From NCBI RefSeq assembly GCF_035083965.1, contig NC_089727.1, positions 21,467,769 to 21,531,768 on the forward strand: a stretch of DNA of 64,000 nt. The letters are read 5' to 3'. Each line of letters starts with the position of its first letter. The first letter of the stretch is position 1. Source of the DNA: Branchiostoma lanceolatum (taxonomy: Eukaryota > Chordata > Leptocardii > Amphioxiformes > Branchiostomatidae). Position numbers and translations under genes: made by a program. Below the pieces are notes generated by a model that was not told the DNA's origin, ran no database searches, and worked only from the letters and a program-made list of their open reading frames with translations. This document shows, piece by piece, positions 22,105 through 56,751 of this stretch.

Positions 22105-23437
22105 CTATATGAACAATTTCTGGGCACAATGTTTTACACCAAAAACACTGACAAATTAGAGAAAAATCTCTCCTTTGTGGGTAGTTGCTCATTGCAGTTT
22201 CCTTGCTATTTTGTTGCAACGTTTGGAGGTATGTTTGCTGTGTGAGAGCAATCTAAGGAACGTAGCAGAACTAGAATAGGAAGAAAAGCGATGACTGGTG
22301 CAACAATGAAGTGTTCGAAGTACACTACCTTTGTTTTGTTTTGGGGAGGGGGACTTTCAAAACTTTCAACTGGACAGAAATACACATCAACATCATCATA
22401 CAACTTTCACTACTTAATTGGTCGATATGGCTTTTCTACAAAATCATAAGTCATGGTAGTACATATGCAATATATCTCTCTAATGAACAATCAAAATTAT
22501 TAATTCTTTGGTCTAAATTGCTCTTAGTTTTGTGTCTAAGATATGAATTTAGTACTTACTTTACTTTACGTGACATAATCTAGGTTTAGATTTTTGCATA
22601 TTTATCATCAAAAGATAACTGCTATTCCATAGTAAATCCTTTATCATTTCAAAAGTTTGATATACGGACTGACATGCAGAAACCTGTCTAAGACAACTGT
22701 AGTAATATCACAATATGTATGTTCATTTTTAATAACATTTTTGGGTAATCAAAAAATGCTGTGCATCACTATGCAACCACCTTATGAATCTGCTATGTTT
22801 TGAAGCCGAGACACAAAACACAAAATAAAAAAATGAAAAACAAATCATGATATTCTATGAATTTGACGGTACACTGAGTAGTTAGTTTAGCAGATAGTGC
22901 TAGCAGCAACTTTCTCAATGACGTGACAGTATAGGTACAGGATGAATGCTACTACTAGTAAGACTTAAAGAGCAACTTTTCCAAACCAATGCCCGTCAGG
23001 TAGTTTCATGGCTTCTTTTTTTTTCTTCACTTATACAAGTTAGGCCCCACGCGGTAGGAGTAATTGACTATTGAATCTACATGTATGGTGCTATATAATC
23101 AATCCATAACAGAGGTAGGTAGAAAGTACTTATAAGTCTGGTTCCTATAGATCTGGACTTATTAAACGATTAGGAACGATTAGCAAAGTTATAATTATCA
23201 AATGAATATTTCTAATAATGTAAATCAGCAGTCTCAGAAACTGGCTTTCTCACAGAACGGCTAAGTTTAGTAAATATTCAGCCAAAAGTATTAGAACAGC
23301 ATCAAGTGTACTTTCAAAGACAGTTCATCAGGATACAAGCTGCATATAGCTGAATGCTAACATGCTGTGATATGTTGAAAAAACACTGACTGGTTTCAAG
23401 CAATGTCAGCTAGTTTTTATCCTGAGTAACTTTGTAT

Positions 23438-23443
23438 TTTATT
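23438..23443 (-). other. Possible TDO2 polyadenylation signal
   Basis: AATAAA on the minus strand about 275 bp after the TDO2 stop codon. Confidence 0.35.
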
Positions 23444-23715
23444 CGCCTACATTTTTTACGGCTAGCAGTGCAGATGAAAAGAATAAATTATTGTCTATTT
23501 GCATATTATTAACACTGAAAAATCTCACAATCCAATCAGGTTTAAACCAACTTATGTAGCGAGTGATTCTTATGCCAGTATATCTAAAAATCACTCTTCT
23601 TTAATTTTTATAATAGCGCAGCAGTTTCCTACTATGATGGCTTTTTCTCTTTTTGTTCTTCCTGATTCAGTTTTACCCTTTAACACTTCAAGGGCAAAGA
23701 AATAGGTTGCATTGT

Positions 23716-46876
<23,161 letters not shown>

Positions 46877-49309
46877 CTTGGATCAGTCTCCAGGTGGTAT
46901 TTTACGTCCTTTTCCCGGATTTTCGAGCTGTTTTGGAAATGTTTTTGTCCTGGACGCACGTCAAACACACAACCTGAGCCTCACGCGCCAAAACTGGGAT
47001 GACCTACTGACATATGGGCCATACCAAGCTTTAAGGGGGTAACCGAAATTTCAAAACTTTCAATTCTTGAAGAATTACAATTTAAAAGCGACAAAATTGC
47101 ATGTTTTGAAATTGAATGAATATCTATTAAAATGTAATTATGTGAAACACGTCAATATTGAATATATTTCTCCTTTAAGAATTTACCGCCTTTTTTTCTG
47201 GATGGTACGGCCCATAGGTATGACGTCAAACCCCAGGAGGTGTGTTGGGGGTGTGATTGTTTGTTGACCAATTAAGTTTAGCTATAAGAATAGACTTAAG
47301 ACTTCAATTTCTTTGTCCTCGCGTCAACTGCCAGGTATCTGCTATAGATTCTTTTTTGATGATCTTGTGGATGAAACCATTATCGTGGAAGGGGTGCAAC
47401 TTTTAATGTGCGTTTACTTTTCTAGTTGTGTTTTGTCCAGAAAAAAAAGTGAAAAGTTACCGAGAAGAAAATTAACAGCAAATCTTTTCTAAGCGTGATT
47501 TCAACCTTATTTTCTATTTCTGGAAAAAAAAGTTTTCCGTAGAAAGGAACAGTTGAACTGTGGGGTGTGTCGGGGGCGTGTTCGATTGATCATGAGTTCG
47601 CAACCTTTACGGACTTTAGACCAAAGGGCATTGGGTGAAGGTCGGTTGCATTTGAACACGTTAACACTTTATTTGTCCCTGCCGGATTCGGGTATTCAAA
47701 CATAACCTTATTCATGTTGACATATCGCCGCTTATTGACTGCTTCCCATTGGATGCCGGTGAACGTTGGATGTTTGTTTGTTTGTTTGTTTTATTCAGAT
47801 CTCCATTAGTGTACAACAATTTCTACACTAATCTTCCTGGAGTCCACCTAATTAAATACAATTTTATCAATACAATAACAATACACTAGTTAAATCAAAT
47901 ACAGTACAGGAAGAACGAAAACAATTGTTAGATAGTAAATCATACAAAATTAATTATGATGGATGTATGGTCCAATGAATTTATGAATCATATAGGATCC
48001 ATGTAAAAAGTAATATTTGAAAGACTCCAAATCAAAACATTAAGGACATTGAAGTTTCAAGATTAACTCTTAAATGAAAAAAATTCGTATGAGCTGGTAT
48101 TAATGACAATCTTGCTCGCTCACTGGTTGCTTACTGATCGCGTCCTTTGTAGGAAGAGTGTTTGTGGGTTTCTATATATAATGGCGCAGTCATAATTCGT
48201 CGTAGGCTGCATGTCGGACGAATTTGATGCAGAATTTTCAAGCAGGATGTCAACACTGTAGGATGTGACAGAACAAATCGCCGGTGAGGATCTGAGACTA
48301 GCCTAGCTCTACCAGGCTCCACAGGTCGCTGGAAAATAGTAGAAATTGGCCAAATAGACGGATAACATGCCAGAGTTGTTGGTCCGCTAAAGAAGTTACG
48401 GTCGATAGGTTGCAAACTGTAACTTCTTTAGCGGACCAACACCTCTGGCATGTTATCCGTCTATTTGGCCAATTTCTACTATTTTTCAGCGACCTGTGGA
48501 GCCTGGTAGAGGCTAATCTGAGACAGCTTTTTCCGTAACATGTACAGTGACACCGTACAACTGACCTTGTGTACGACATCTAAACGACAATCCCAAGAAT
48601 GCGCTCGTTTTGCGATCTTGCGACGATCGTTTATACGTGGCGACGAATGTGTCAGCTACATGTAGGCCCCATACCGACAAATACGAAGGTATACATGTAG
48701 AACACTGCAAACCAAGCAAATGCAAAGTTCTAACTTTGGTCAATACTTTTGGCCAATCAAAAAACCTCCTGGTGTTGGAGGGGAAGTTACCAGCCAATCA
48801 CGTTGACTCTTGGCCTGAGCCGTAGACGTGATTGGCCGTGGTGACGGCAGGGCAGCGATTGGGCGCCGAGAAGGCATTTCAAGTAAGAACAGATCGCATT
48901 CCTTTACGCCAGGACTATTACTTGATATACACTGAGAGGATGCATGTTATCAGCTTGGAATGAGGCATCATGAGGGTGCGATTCAACTGTGAATCTTTCA
49001 TCGTTTCATGATTGTGTCGGAACTATCTGAGCTGTATTTTTAAACTAACTAACAAGAAATGGTTGTGAGATGTAGACAAATATCATGTAACAAAGACTTT
49101 TTACCAGAATTCATGATGCATGTTTTTGAAATCTTTAAAAAAAGGCATTAAAGACGTCTTAGTACATGGAAATCCTATCGCCTGATCAACTAGTATTTTA
49201 TCAAACAAACACGGCTAATACTAATATTCAGGTAATACAGACATAGTGGCAGAATCATTTAGGAAAATGTCAAGAATACAACGTATATGCCCCAAAAACA
49301 GATTTCCGA
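46877..49309. other. Intergenic region upstream of TDO2
   Basis: The first 150 bp should hold the TDO2 promoter (no TATA box seen). A run of TTTG units with CAGATCTCCATTAGTGT (47770-47820) looks like a LINE/SINE 3' end. The foldback element 48299-48515 and a CCAATCACGTTGA/CGTAGACGTGATTGG stem (48797-48835) follow. No exon supported. Confidence 0.5.
48299..48515. mobile_element. Foldback MITE, about 98-bp arms, 9-bp target duplication
   Basis: ATCTGAGAC at 48290-48298 and 48516-48524 flank the element. Left arm (to about 48400) and right arm (from about 48417) match almost base for base: CTACCAGGCTCCACAGGTCG / CGACCTGTGGAGCCTGGTAG outward, CTAAAGAAGTTAC / GTAACTTCTTTAG inward, with a loop of about 16 bases. 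I count two mismatches plus a 4-bp TAGC insertion near the left end. High arm identity means it is young. Confidence 0.88.
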
Positions 49310-49395
49310 CGACCACGGTGGGACTCGAACCCACAACCTCCGAATAGCTGATCCAACTAGAAGTCCGGTGCGCTAGTCCATTGCGCCACGTGGCC
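49310..49395 (-). tRNA. tRNA-Arg (anticodon UCU), intron-containing
   Basis: Minus strand: acceptor GGCCACG pairs with CGTGGTC (one G-T), then discriminator G. A box TGGCGCAATGGACTAGC; anticodon arm CCGGA-CTTCTA...TTCGG with anticodon TCT at its usual place. A 12-base intron GTTGGATCAGCT follows position 37, as in other animal tRNA-Arg(TCT) genes. B box GGGTTCGAGTCCC. A T5 run 6-13 bases past the 3' end would stop Pol III. All stems pair, so I expect it is functional. Confidence 0.95.
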
Positions 49396-50436
49396 CGCAT
49401 ACTTACATTCTTGTTACTATACTGGCCTATACCGAGCGGTACCATTTTTCGTCCACGTCGAGACTGTGTATACAAATACTACATATGTATGCAAAATTCA
49501 TCATCTTATGCCAACCCCACCGCTTGCATACTAAGTTACAGTAAGTATATCAAACTAGTAGCGTTGGCGCTAGCCAGCCGTCAGCCAATCAGATACTTCC
49601 CCTCATTTTGTTGGATGGAAAATGCACTTCTATATTGATGAAATCCGTTTAAAGTACTTATAAACATTTTGGTCTTCAATCAACGGTCATTCAACGCTCG
49701 TCGCCCCATCTAATTTTCGTCTCGTAAAAGGTCGCTTCTATATTGATGAAATCCGTTTAAAGTACTAATAAACATTTTGGTCTTCAATGTCCTCGCCTTT
49801 TGAATCGGTCGTCGCTTTTTTACATGTATTAGCACGCTCCGTCACATTAAGTGCATATTCGCTCTGTTTTTCTGTGTCTTATCCTGGCGTAGTTGATTAG
49901 GGATGAGGGTTTGACTCGGGTTCGATTCGAGATTCCACTTTTTTTATTTCGATTTTTTTTTTTACCATTCATCACGATTCTGTCATTCCTTTGTATTTGA
50001 AATGTTCTTTATATGCGTTCAAATTGCTTCTTGTCAGCCTCCAGAGCATAATGAAACGCTCGGATATGTTATCCCGACCGGGCAGCAATATGACGACGAC
50101 CGTCCGTTTAGGACATGTGCGTCGCCTTAATGGAGCCTTACAGATAGCCAGACAGCTAACCTACGTTTGCTAGGCGACGTTGAACTGCAAGCTAAATTAA
50201 CGTTACAGGCTTCGCGGTCGTCTATTGGCCAATAAAGCAAATGTAACTCAGAGAAGATGCAGTTATTTAGTAATTGTTTTATTGTTGGCTTCAACCACAA
50301 GAAAGAAAGAGCCAATATAAAGTAAAGAATAAAGCAAACAAGATAGAAGTAAAACAAGTTAAATCCCTCCATTCGTATATTCATATATGTATGAAATGGA
50401 TGAATACCAGTAGGTGTTAAATGAATTACTAGATTA

Positions 50437-50676
50437 ATGTCAAACTGCATGTCAAACACGGTGGAAGACGAAACACATTTTATTTCAAATTGCTCCTTCT
50501 ACGATCAAGAAAGAAAGGAGCTGTTTAAAGAGGCCACCAAATTCCATACTAATTTCTCCACGTGTACAAAAAAAAGAAAACTACTCTCCTCTCAACACCA
50601 CAAAACCCACACATTACAGAAAAAGTTGGATCATTCGTCTTCCACTGTCTTGGAAAAAGAAGTCAAACCCAAATAA
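50437..50676 (+). mobile_element. LINE polyprotein C-terminal fragment
   Basis: Open frame with NTVEDETHFISNCSFYDQER, KELFKEATKF. 'VEDExHFLxxCPxYxxxR' is the motif after the reverse transcriptase of several animal LINEs. The frame drifts into lysine-rich sequence and the element has no visible rest, so it is a relic. Confidence 0.55.
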
Positions 50677-51884
50677 GTTAAAATTTAGTGTCAGTATTAA
50701 GACTAGAATAGACGCATGTTATATTGTCCTGTTCGTCCTTTCATATTACATGTACTTGCAATTAGCCTACAAGCAAGAACTTGCAATAAACTTTATATAT
50801 ATTAATGCTTATTGTTGAAAGCCTTGCAGTTGTATGGCCACAAGGGTACAGTAAACTGTTCTAATTGTTACCATTATATATATGTTGGTTTCGTACGCAC
50901 GTTTTACTTTAAGTCTATTTCTTCTTTGCAATTGATATTGGTATTTGTATACATGTATGTATATATTTCTCCTAATGTGTATTTTTTTAAAATCTTTATG
51001 CTGTGCAGGGGAGACAACTGGTAGTGGTGATTCATATCACCTGTTTTGTCTCCCCCTCCAATCATTTTAATGGTGGAGTCGACTGATTATATAATGCGAT
51101 AAAGTTTATATTTAGGAGTTTGGAATTCTACAACTTCATGTATCTGCTACATCAAATACTAATGACTTTAAAAACGTGTCTGTTGATCAAGTGCAAGGGC
51201 ATAAATATCACATCTCTACTTGTCTAATTCGTTTGCCGACTTTGACATTCGAGTCTCCTGTATGAATGTATGAATGTTAACGTTAATTACCACATTTCTT
51301 ACAAGGTGCTTAATCTCAACTGTTCTAATTATATCCATTCTAAAATACATTTCAAAGAGGCAAACACTTTGGTATGTAGAAAGTCCTTAGGAGGGCTACC
51401 ACCTCATGACTGGTTGCAGTTGTTCGGTTTTACTCCGGCTGATTTCTGGAGATGAAGAGAAAATCGTTAATGATAAATAAATGATTAATAAATGATTATC
51501 GAAAAATTAAGACCCATGTTTTCCAAGGTGTTTACGATATCACAATGAATGGCCTGTGACCTATATATAACTACCAATTAAACCGCCTAGTTCGCTTCGC
51601 TCAATTCTATTCAGTGGAAATAAACCGCTGGCCAGGCCTTATGTTACCGTAAAGTAAAAAAGAGGGTTAACGTTGTTAACTCTACTACTATGCAGCGAAT
51701 TCAATCTGACACTTGAAAAGAAGTTCAAATCTCATTATTCCGAAAAAAAGTGCATTATCATTGATGCACGACTTTCTCTTTACAGTAACAGGGTTACCCG
51801 GTATATCTTTACAGGTACGGGTTGTTAGCCTTTTGCCTTTAACGTGCTCGTCTGCTCGATCCAACTCCTACAAATTTAATTTTT

Positions 51885-52050
51885 GAAAACGGGGCCCCCA
51901 TTTTACATCCCTTCCGAAAGACGGTTGTAGCCCCAACATGTGTTCTGGTCCAGGATCAGAATGAACCGGGGTCTACTGGAAACGAACTAATTGGAACCAG
52001 TAGCTCATCTGTGAAGCTTCTACCAGTTGAGCTGTAGAGACATCTCTACA
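51885..52050 (-). mobile_element. tRNA-derived SINE
   Basis: Minus strand: ACAGCTCAACTGGTAGAAGC (A box), CTACTGGTTCCAATTAG (degenerate B box), GTCTTTCGGAAGGGATGTAA, matching the SINE body phrase CTTTCGG-n-GGGACGT. Just downstream of the TIR-ankyrin stop. Confidence 0.55.
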
Positions 52051-52053
52051 AAT

Positions 52054-52059
52054 TTTATT
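52054..52059 (-). other. Possible polyadenylation signal of the TIR-ankyrin gene
   Basis: AATAAA on the minus strand about 105 bp after the stop codon at 52163. Confidence 0.4.
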
Positions 52060-52162
52060 TAGTGCCATAGATGGAAACATTGGCACATTGAGTAAAACAG
52101 ACTTGTAAATATCAACTATCTTTTCTTCTGGCTATTGCGATCTGCAAAACTTTGCCGTCATC

Positions 52163-55100
52163 TTATGAGACGGGTGCCTGAAACCTAGACCAATAAGAAT
52201 ATAGAATATTACGAACCCTCATGAACTGCCGAGTCTCCCCACCACGTGCCACATCAAACGCATTCTTTCCATCCTGTATAGGGAGACATTGGATGTTATG
52301 ATCGTGGTAGTCTTGAAAAATGTGCAAACTATCATTGCCAAGGGACGGACATAAAAACATCACATATCTAATATACGCTCAACAATAGTCCTAGGGGCAG
52401 AATGACCAGAGTCAAATTGTTGGGTCACTCGAAACCTATACACAGCTAGAGTTCCACGACCCCATATCTTATCATTTATCTATGCATTGAAATGCAAATG
52501 ATATGCAAAGAAATCTCTTATCAGTATAATAGTAAATTTATTACCTTCTTTTTCCAAATCACAAATGTTGCCAATGAGAGATTATTGTCGCATTTCCTCA
52601 ATAATTATGCAAATTATGTACATAGTCTATGTCCGATTATATCTCTAATGGTATGTCAACACGTGTCGTTAGTATGTCCTATTTTAATAGCGAAATCAAC
52701 ACACTATTACATTGGTCTTCATCAATTAAAGTTGCAAACAGCTCAACAATATCTTGCAAATATATTCATCCCATCTCGACTTATCCTGTTTGGAGGTTAA
52801 TCGCCCCCTGCAGTTGCTAGTAGGTCCAAACATTTGTTGCTTCTTCCCGGAAACATGAGGTATCTACCAACCAAAATTTGTGACCAGAGCTTGAGATATC
52901 TAAACCCAAAATGCCGCTGCAGTACCATGGAAAGGGGCTAGGAGGCCCAAAATCTAATCATTTCGAGGTCTTGTCAAGACCTACCCACAAATTTTAAGAC
53001 AATCCATCCAGACTCGAGTTATCCTGTTCACAGACGATCATACAGACAGACTTTGTGGCGGAGGTGATAACGGTCAGTACAAAAGGAACATGATTTAGTA
53101 CACTAAGTCCGGTTTCTTTCTTTCATACTTTCTAAATGTGCCGAAATATTTCTCCGCCTACAAGGTCTCGATACGTATTTCGGGAACTTTGCTTGAATAT
53201 TTGTTTTCGTGCTGTGTTTCGTACTGCCCAGCCTCATATATATGAGATTATTGGCAGTTATCATAGCCTATTAGCCGGATCTCTCTTTGTGTTGTCTATG
53301 AGGTCAATCTCGAGCAAGTCTATAGTTATTATATATTACCTTATTGCGGGCCATTACATCAGCACCGGACCGAATCAGAAGCTCACAAATTCCAGTGTTG
53401 CCCCTTTCAGCAGCCTCGTGTAGGGGGGTATTCAGGTCCTGTAGAGAAAAACAGGTCAGTGTACGTAAGTAGTGGTGGGTTACGATTTGTTAGAAGCGGC
53501 AATGGTGTCGTTACAGGGTGCAACGTAGTCGACGTGAGACAAAGTTCCCATCTGGACAGACTGAGTTTGAATTCATTATGGGCAACACTTCTGATGGTGA
53601 TTTATTGAAAGATCTTGCCCGAAAGATTCTTCCAAGTAGTTACTAAGTTAAACGTACAGTTTGTTAAAACGGCCGGTGACATAGAAACAAGTGATCAAGC
53701 TGAAAACCAATGGGCTAGATCTAGCTCAGTTGGATTTACTTTTTTGTAAGGTGTGCGGATGACTACAATCCGCAATTGAAGACATGTTAAGAGCTCTAAA
53801 CTTGCAATTGTCTAGTTTGATGTACATGTTGATAGTCTTGAAGGTAATGCAATATGTATTACCGAGTTCCTGGACATGATGTTTGCGCCAGAACGAATCA
53901 GAACCTCGCAGGTCCATGTGTGGTCATACATAGCAGCAATATGGAGTGGTGTACACTGGCCCTGTGTATAAAAAAAAAAAAAACTAGTCAGCTGCTAGTT
54001 GTATAGCAGCTGACTGTCACCTTCCTCATGGCAGTACCGACTGGTACTATTTCACGCTGCAGGTACTAGTATGTGCCGCGCGCTGCTAACAATTCGGTCC
54101 TAAACGTAACGCATCGTCATATATGCAAAGTTGGGGCAGAGTAATTTTTACTTGTGACGTCGCGTGAGGTTGACCCAGAACCAAGAGGTCCTGTGTTCGA
54201 ACCCCCTGGTATTCCCCGTTGACGTTTCGACTACAAGATTAATGAAGTACCATATGCGCATGCACTGTCACTAATGGGTCATTCAATAAAAACAAAACAA
54301 ACAAACAAACAAACAAACAAATGTTGGGTCCTCGGGAAAGGCACTTAACACGAATTTCCTTATTTAACTTAATAAGCACTAAGATGATTAGTACTAAGCT
54401 TAAATTAGGGACATCACTTGGATAGGGCTTTAAATAGAGGTCTCGTGTTTGAAGAGAGCCATACCTCGAACACGCAAAAGAAACAACAACACTTATCGAA
54501 AAGAGTAATCGTCGTTCTAGGTGTGCGTGGATCAAATAGAAGTGTGCGGAAATGCAGCTTGTACTCATTAGTACAAGCCTGGTGTGTTATACGGTTTATC
54601 GGGTATGCAGTACAAACAATATAATCAATCAACCATTCAAACAAACAAACAAACAAACAATCAGTAAAAAAAAACAGATGCTTACTGCTAAGTCCTTCGC
54701 CTCCAGATTGTCGCCGTGTTGAATCAGCAGTTCTGCCACCTCTGCATGCCCTGACATGCTAGCTAGATGCAATGGTGTTTGATGAATCTGTCGGGGAAAA
54801 CAGCATTTAAGTCATATCATAAAAATTCTATCCAAATACAGCACTTCTTCCTTGTGCAAAAATATCAAGAATCTGCTGTGTGACAAATCGTGAAGTATAA
54901 AGAACACGGCCAGTAAGATTACCCCACCAATGTTTACCAAGTGTTTGAAGTCCTTGAGCTGAAATCCATCCTGCAGACCACCTTCCAGCCCCCTCCTCAC
55001 AGTCTGCACATCTCCGAACAACACGGCTTGATGGAACGTCCCCGCATCCACCTTGGGAGGGGCTGCTCCAATCAATACGGAATGGAGATGAAATAATGTT

Positions 55101-56047
55101 TATCATATCATTTATGATATTCCGTACCACTAGCCCTTAAACTTTCTCTTGCACCTCTTTTCAAGCGTTTTTATCAGATGCAGGTTTTCCTTTTGTCAGC
55201 AAGCGAGCTAGTCATTGAGTGTGTTGTGAGTTTATGTGTGTGTCTGTGTTTTTTTTATTATCTATCTAATTTTTTTTTGTCTCTCAGTCTGTCTGTGCGT
55301 ATGTATGCATGTGTATGTGTGCGTTGTGCATGTGCATGTATGTGTGTACATGTGTGTGTATGTCTCTCTCTCCGTCTGTGAGTGGGTGGGAGTGTTCTAC
55401 ACATTTGTTAATCCCATAAGCCATGTCTATCACAAACCTGCAGGACGAGTCACGTGACGTCTTGTGGTAGACAGCCGTTGCATGATCTCAGCAGCGATGC
55501 TTCGCAGCTCATTCTTAATATCATCTCTCTGTACACGTCTCGCACTCATCTGTTTCAACGTGGGGGAGTACTTTCCTACAGCCTCACTGAATGCCTTGAA
55601 GTTGTCTTTGTTAGCATCAACCCAAATGGGGAACACTGGTTTGTTGTTTCTCAGGCATGTTTCAAATTCTAGCCTAGGCCAGTAGGATTTGTTAAGGAAT
55701 GATGTGCTGACGACGATGACAGCAAGCTCTAAACTTTCACTCGATAAGGTCGAAATTATTCTGTCCCTGATGGCGTCACCAGGTTTAAGGGAAACATCAT
55801 CGAAAAATATGTCTTTTTCAGGCAAACCCTGTTGTTGCAGGGTGCCGACCAATGGGCGGACAAAGGAGCCTTTGTCTTCGCCTGCGTGGATGATAAATAC
55901 ACGAGGCTCTGGAAAAAGAGGAGATAAAAAAAATATAAATTTCGCTGAGAGCCAAAGACACTTGAGTTGGTATCATATTTAACAAGAGTTCATCGACATA
56001 GTACCTTCGCAATCCAACGTTCCTCTCATTAGCTCTGCATTGAACAT
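52163..56047 (-). CDS. TIR domain plus ankyrin repeat protein, seven exons
   Basis: Exons in transcript order: 56047-56005, 55908-55438, 55062-54938, 54787-54686, 53961-53863, 53438-53340, 52273-52163 (stop). Phases fit and give 349 residues. TIR domain, residues 16-165: RVFIIHAGEDKGSFVRPLV (first strand), DIFFDDVSLKPGDAIRDRI (BB loop with PGD), AVIVVSTSFLNKSYWPRLEFE. The Trp91-x3-Glu95 spacing matches the catalytic Glu of NAD-cleaving TIRs (plant S-x-WCLDE). Then FHQAVLFGDVQTVRRGLEGG and ankyrin repeats, one exon each: TPLHLASMSGHAEVAELLI, TPLHIAAMYDHTWTCEVLI, TPLHEAAERGNTGICELLI, and a last degenerate DGKNAFDVARGG. No membrane segment or signal peptide. Probably an intracellular immune or stress protein; no orthologue name offered. 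The start is uncertain because the frame stays open 20 codons upstream into a MITE. Confidence 0.85.
52445..53075. repeat. CTAGAGTTCCACGACC-family repeat in a TIR-ankyrin intron
   Basis: CTAGAGTTCCACGACCCC at 52446, CCGCTGCAGTACCATGG at 52914, ACTCGAGTTATCCTGTTCAC at 53012 and CAGACAGAC then GGCGGAGGTGATAA at the end. Colinear with 14646-15976. Confidence 0.55.
54165..54545 (+). mobile_element. tRNA-derived SINE with AAAC-type repeat inside
   Basis: B box GTGTTCGAACCCC at 54193, CAAACAAACAAACAAACAAA run, CCTCGGGAAAGGCACTTAAC, AAATTAGGGACATCAC, GAAGAGAGCCATACCTCG, CACTTATCGAAAAGAGTA, GTGTGCGTGGATCAAAT. Same body order as 45035-45310. Confidence 0.65.
55236..55385 (+). repeat. GT/TG-rich simple sequence
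   Basis: TGTGTGTCTGTG, TGTGCGTTGTGCATGTGCATG and similar blocks. In the TIR-ankyrin intron just downstream of the TIR exon. Confidence 0.75.
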
Positions 56048-56091
56048 CCTATCAAGTAACCTCACTCCCAATGCAACAGGCTGTGTGTACC

Positions 56092-56299
56092 CTGGCGTAC
56101 TGGCCAGCTCTCCGTCCTTCTAGCGGCCTGGCCAGCCGCCAGTCAATTCGATATTCCCCGTCCTGTTGTAAGTGAAAAAGTTAACAGCCAATCACGGTGC
56201 TTTTCTTGACCGTAGACGGCGACGTGATTGTCTGGTGACGGCTGGCCAGCGCTGACGAAGCAAGCACGAGAAGGACGGAACGCAGGCCGATACGCCAGT
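56092..56299. mobile_element. CTGGCGTA MITE beside the TIR-ankyrin 5' end
   Basis: CTGGCGTACTGGCC and GGCCGATACGCCAG are inverted ends. CTGGCCAGCCGCCAG / GACGGCTGGCCAGC and CAGCCAATCACGG / GACGTGATTGTCTG form inner stems. 208 bp, non-coding. Its left end lies about 45 bp upstream of the modelled ATG of the TIR-ankyrin gene. Confidence 0.65.
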
Positions 56300-56546
56300 G
56301 GGAGCTTGATGTAGAAAAAAAATTAGGTCTTACAATTTATTCTTCTACACCACTTGCATATGTCACAAGATACTAGTTTCCATAATCTTCCACTATGCTA
56401 TCATAACATTTTTTGATCTTATTCCCACAAAAGAAACGGGAGTTCCGTGACGACCTGTCTACACCATTACCAGTGTTCTCCTCCGGAGTCTAATAAAAAG
56501 GTACGCCAAAAATAATTACTCAAGCAACTGGATAAGATTTTGAAAC

Positions 56547-56590
56547 AGTCAGACGTTTCAGACAGTATCCACTGTCTTTCGTCAGTGACT
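56547..56590 (-). ncRNA. Hammerhead ribozyme-like motif (minimal, Penelope-associated type)
   Basis: Minus strand: AGTCA (stem I), core CTGACGA, stem II AGACAGT-GGAT-ACTGTCT, core GAAA, then C-GTC with TGACT closing stem I. The core bases (CUGANGA, GAAA, cleavage triplet GUC) all fit. Stem III is only the palindrome ACGT with no loop, so it could work only as a dimer, as I recall for short-stem-III hammerheads. One extra A sits between CTGACGA and stem II. It lies 160 bp downstream of a Penelope-like ORF on the same strand, where such ribozymes occur. Confidence 0.65.
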
Positions 56591-56751
56591 AACGATAGGA
56601 CTGAGAACACCAGGTTTTATACCAAAACTCTGAATAGATATGGTAATGAGGTAAAGACAATTTAGGATGTCTTGAAGTAGTCTTTAAAAAGAAGATTAAT
56701 TCAAGACAAAGTTTATGCCAATAGTTCAATTAGCTACTGTTGTTCTAGTAC

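Larger units (their letters stand above)
19346..23715. other. Intergenic region between PISD 5' end and TDO2 3' end
   Basis: AT-rich. Contains a small hairpin at 19534-19583 (ACCGTCTA / TAGACGGT), a CA repeat (20527-20580), the Mutator-like element (21472-22104) and, next to TDO2, its 3' flank. No exon supported. Confidence 0.6.
49396..52162. other. Intergenic region between tRNA-Arg and the TIR-ankyrin gene
   Basis: Contains a local repeat (CTTCTATATTGATGAAATCC twice, 49627 and 49735), a LINE fragment (50437-50676) and a SINE (51885-52050). AGCCAGCCGTCAGCCAATCAG at 49571 resembles part of the CTGGCGTA MITE at 56092. No gene supported. Confidence 0.5.

Noticed and set aside
54812-55130. 100-codon and 87-codon minus frames as separate genes
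   Set aside because: They overlap the ankyrin-gene exon 54938-55062 and read through its splice sites; the 87-codon frame is that exon plus intron.
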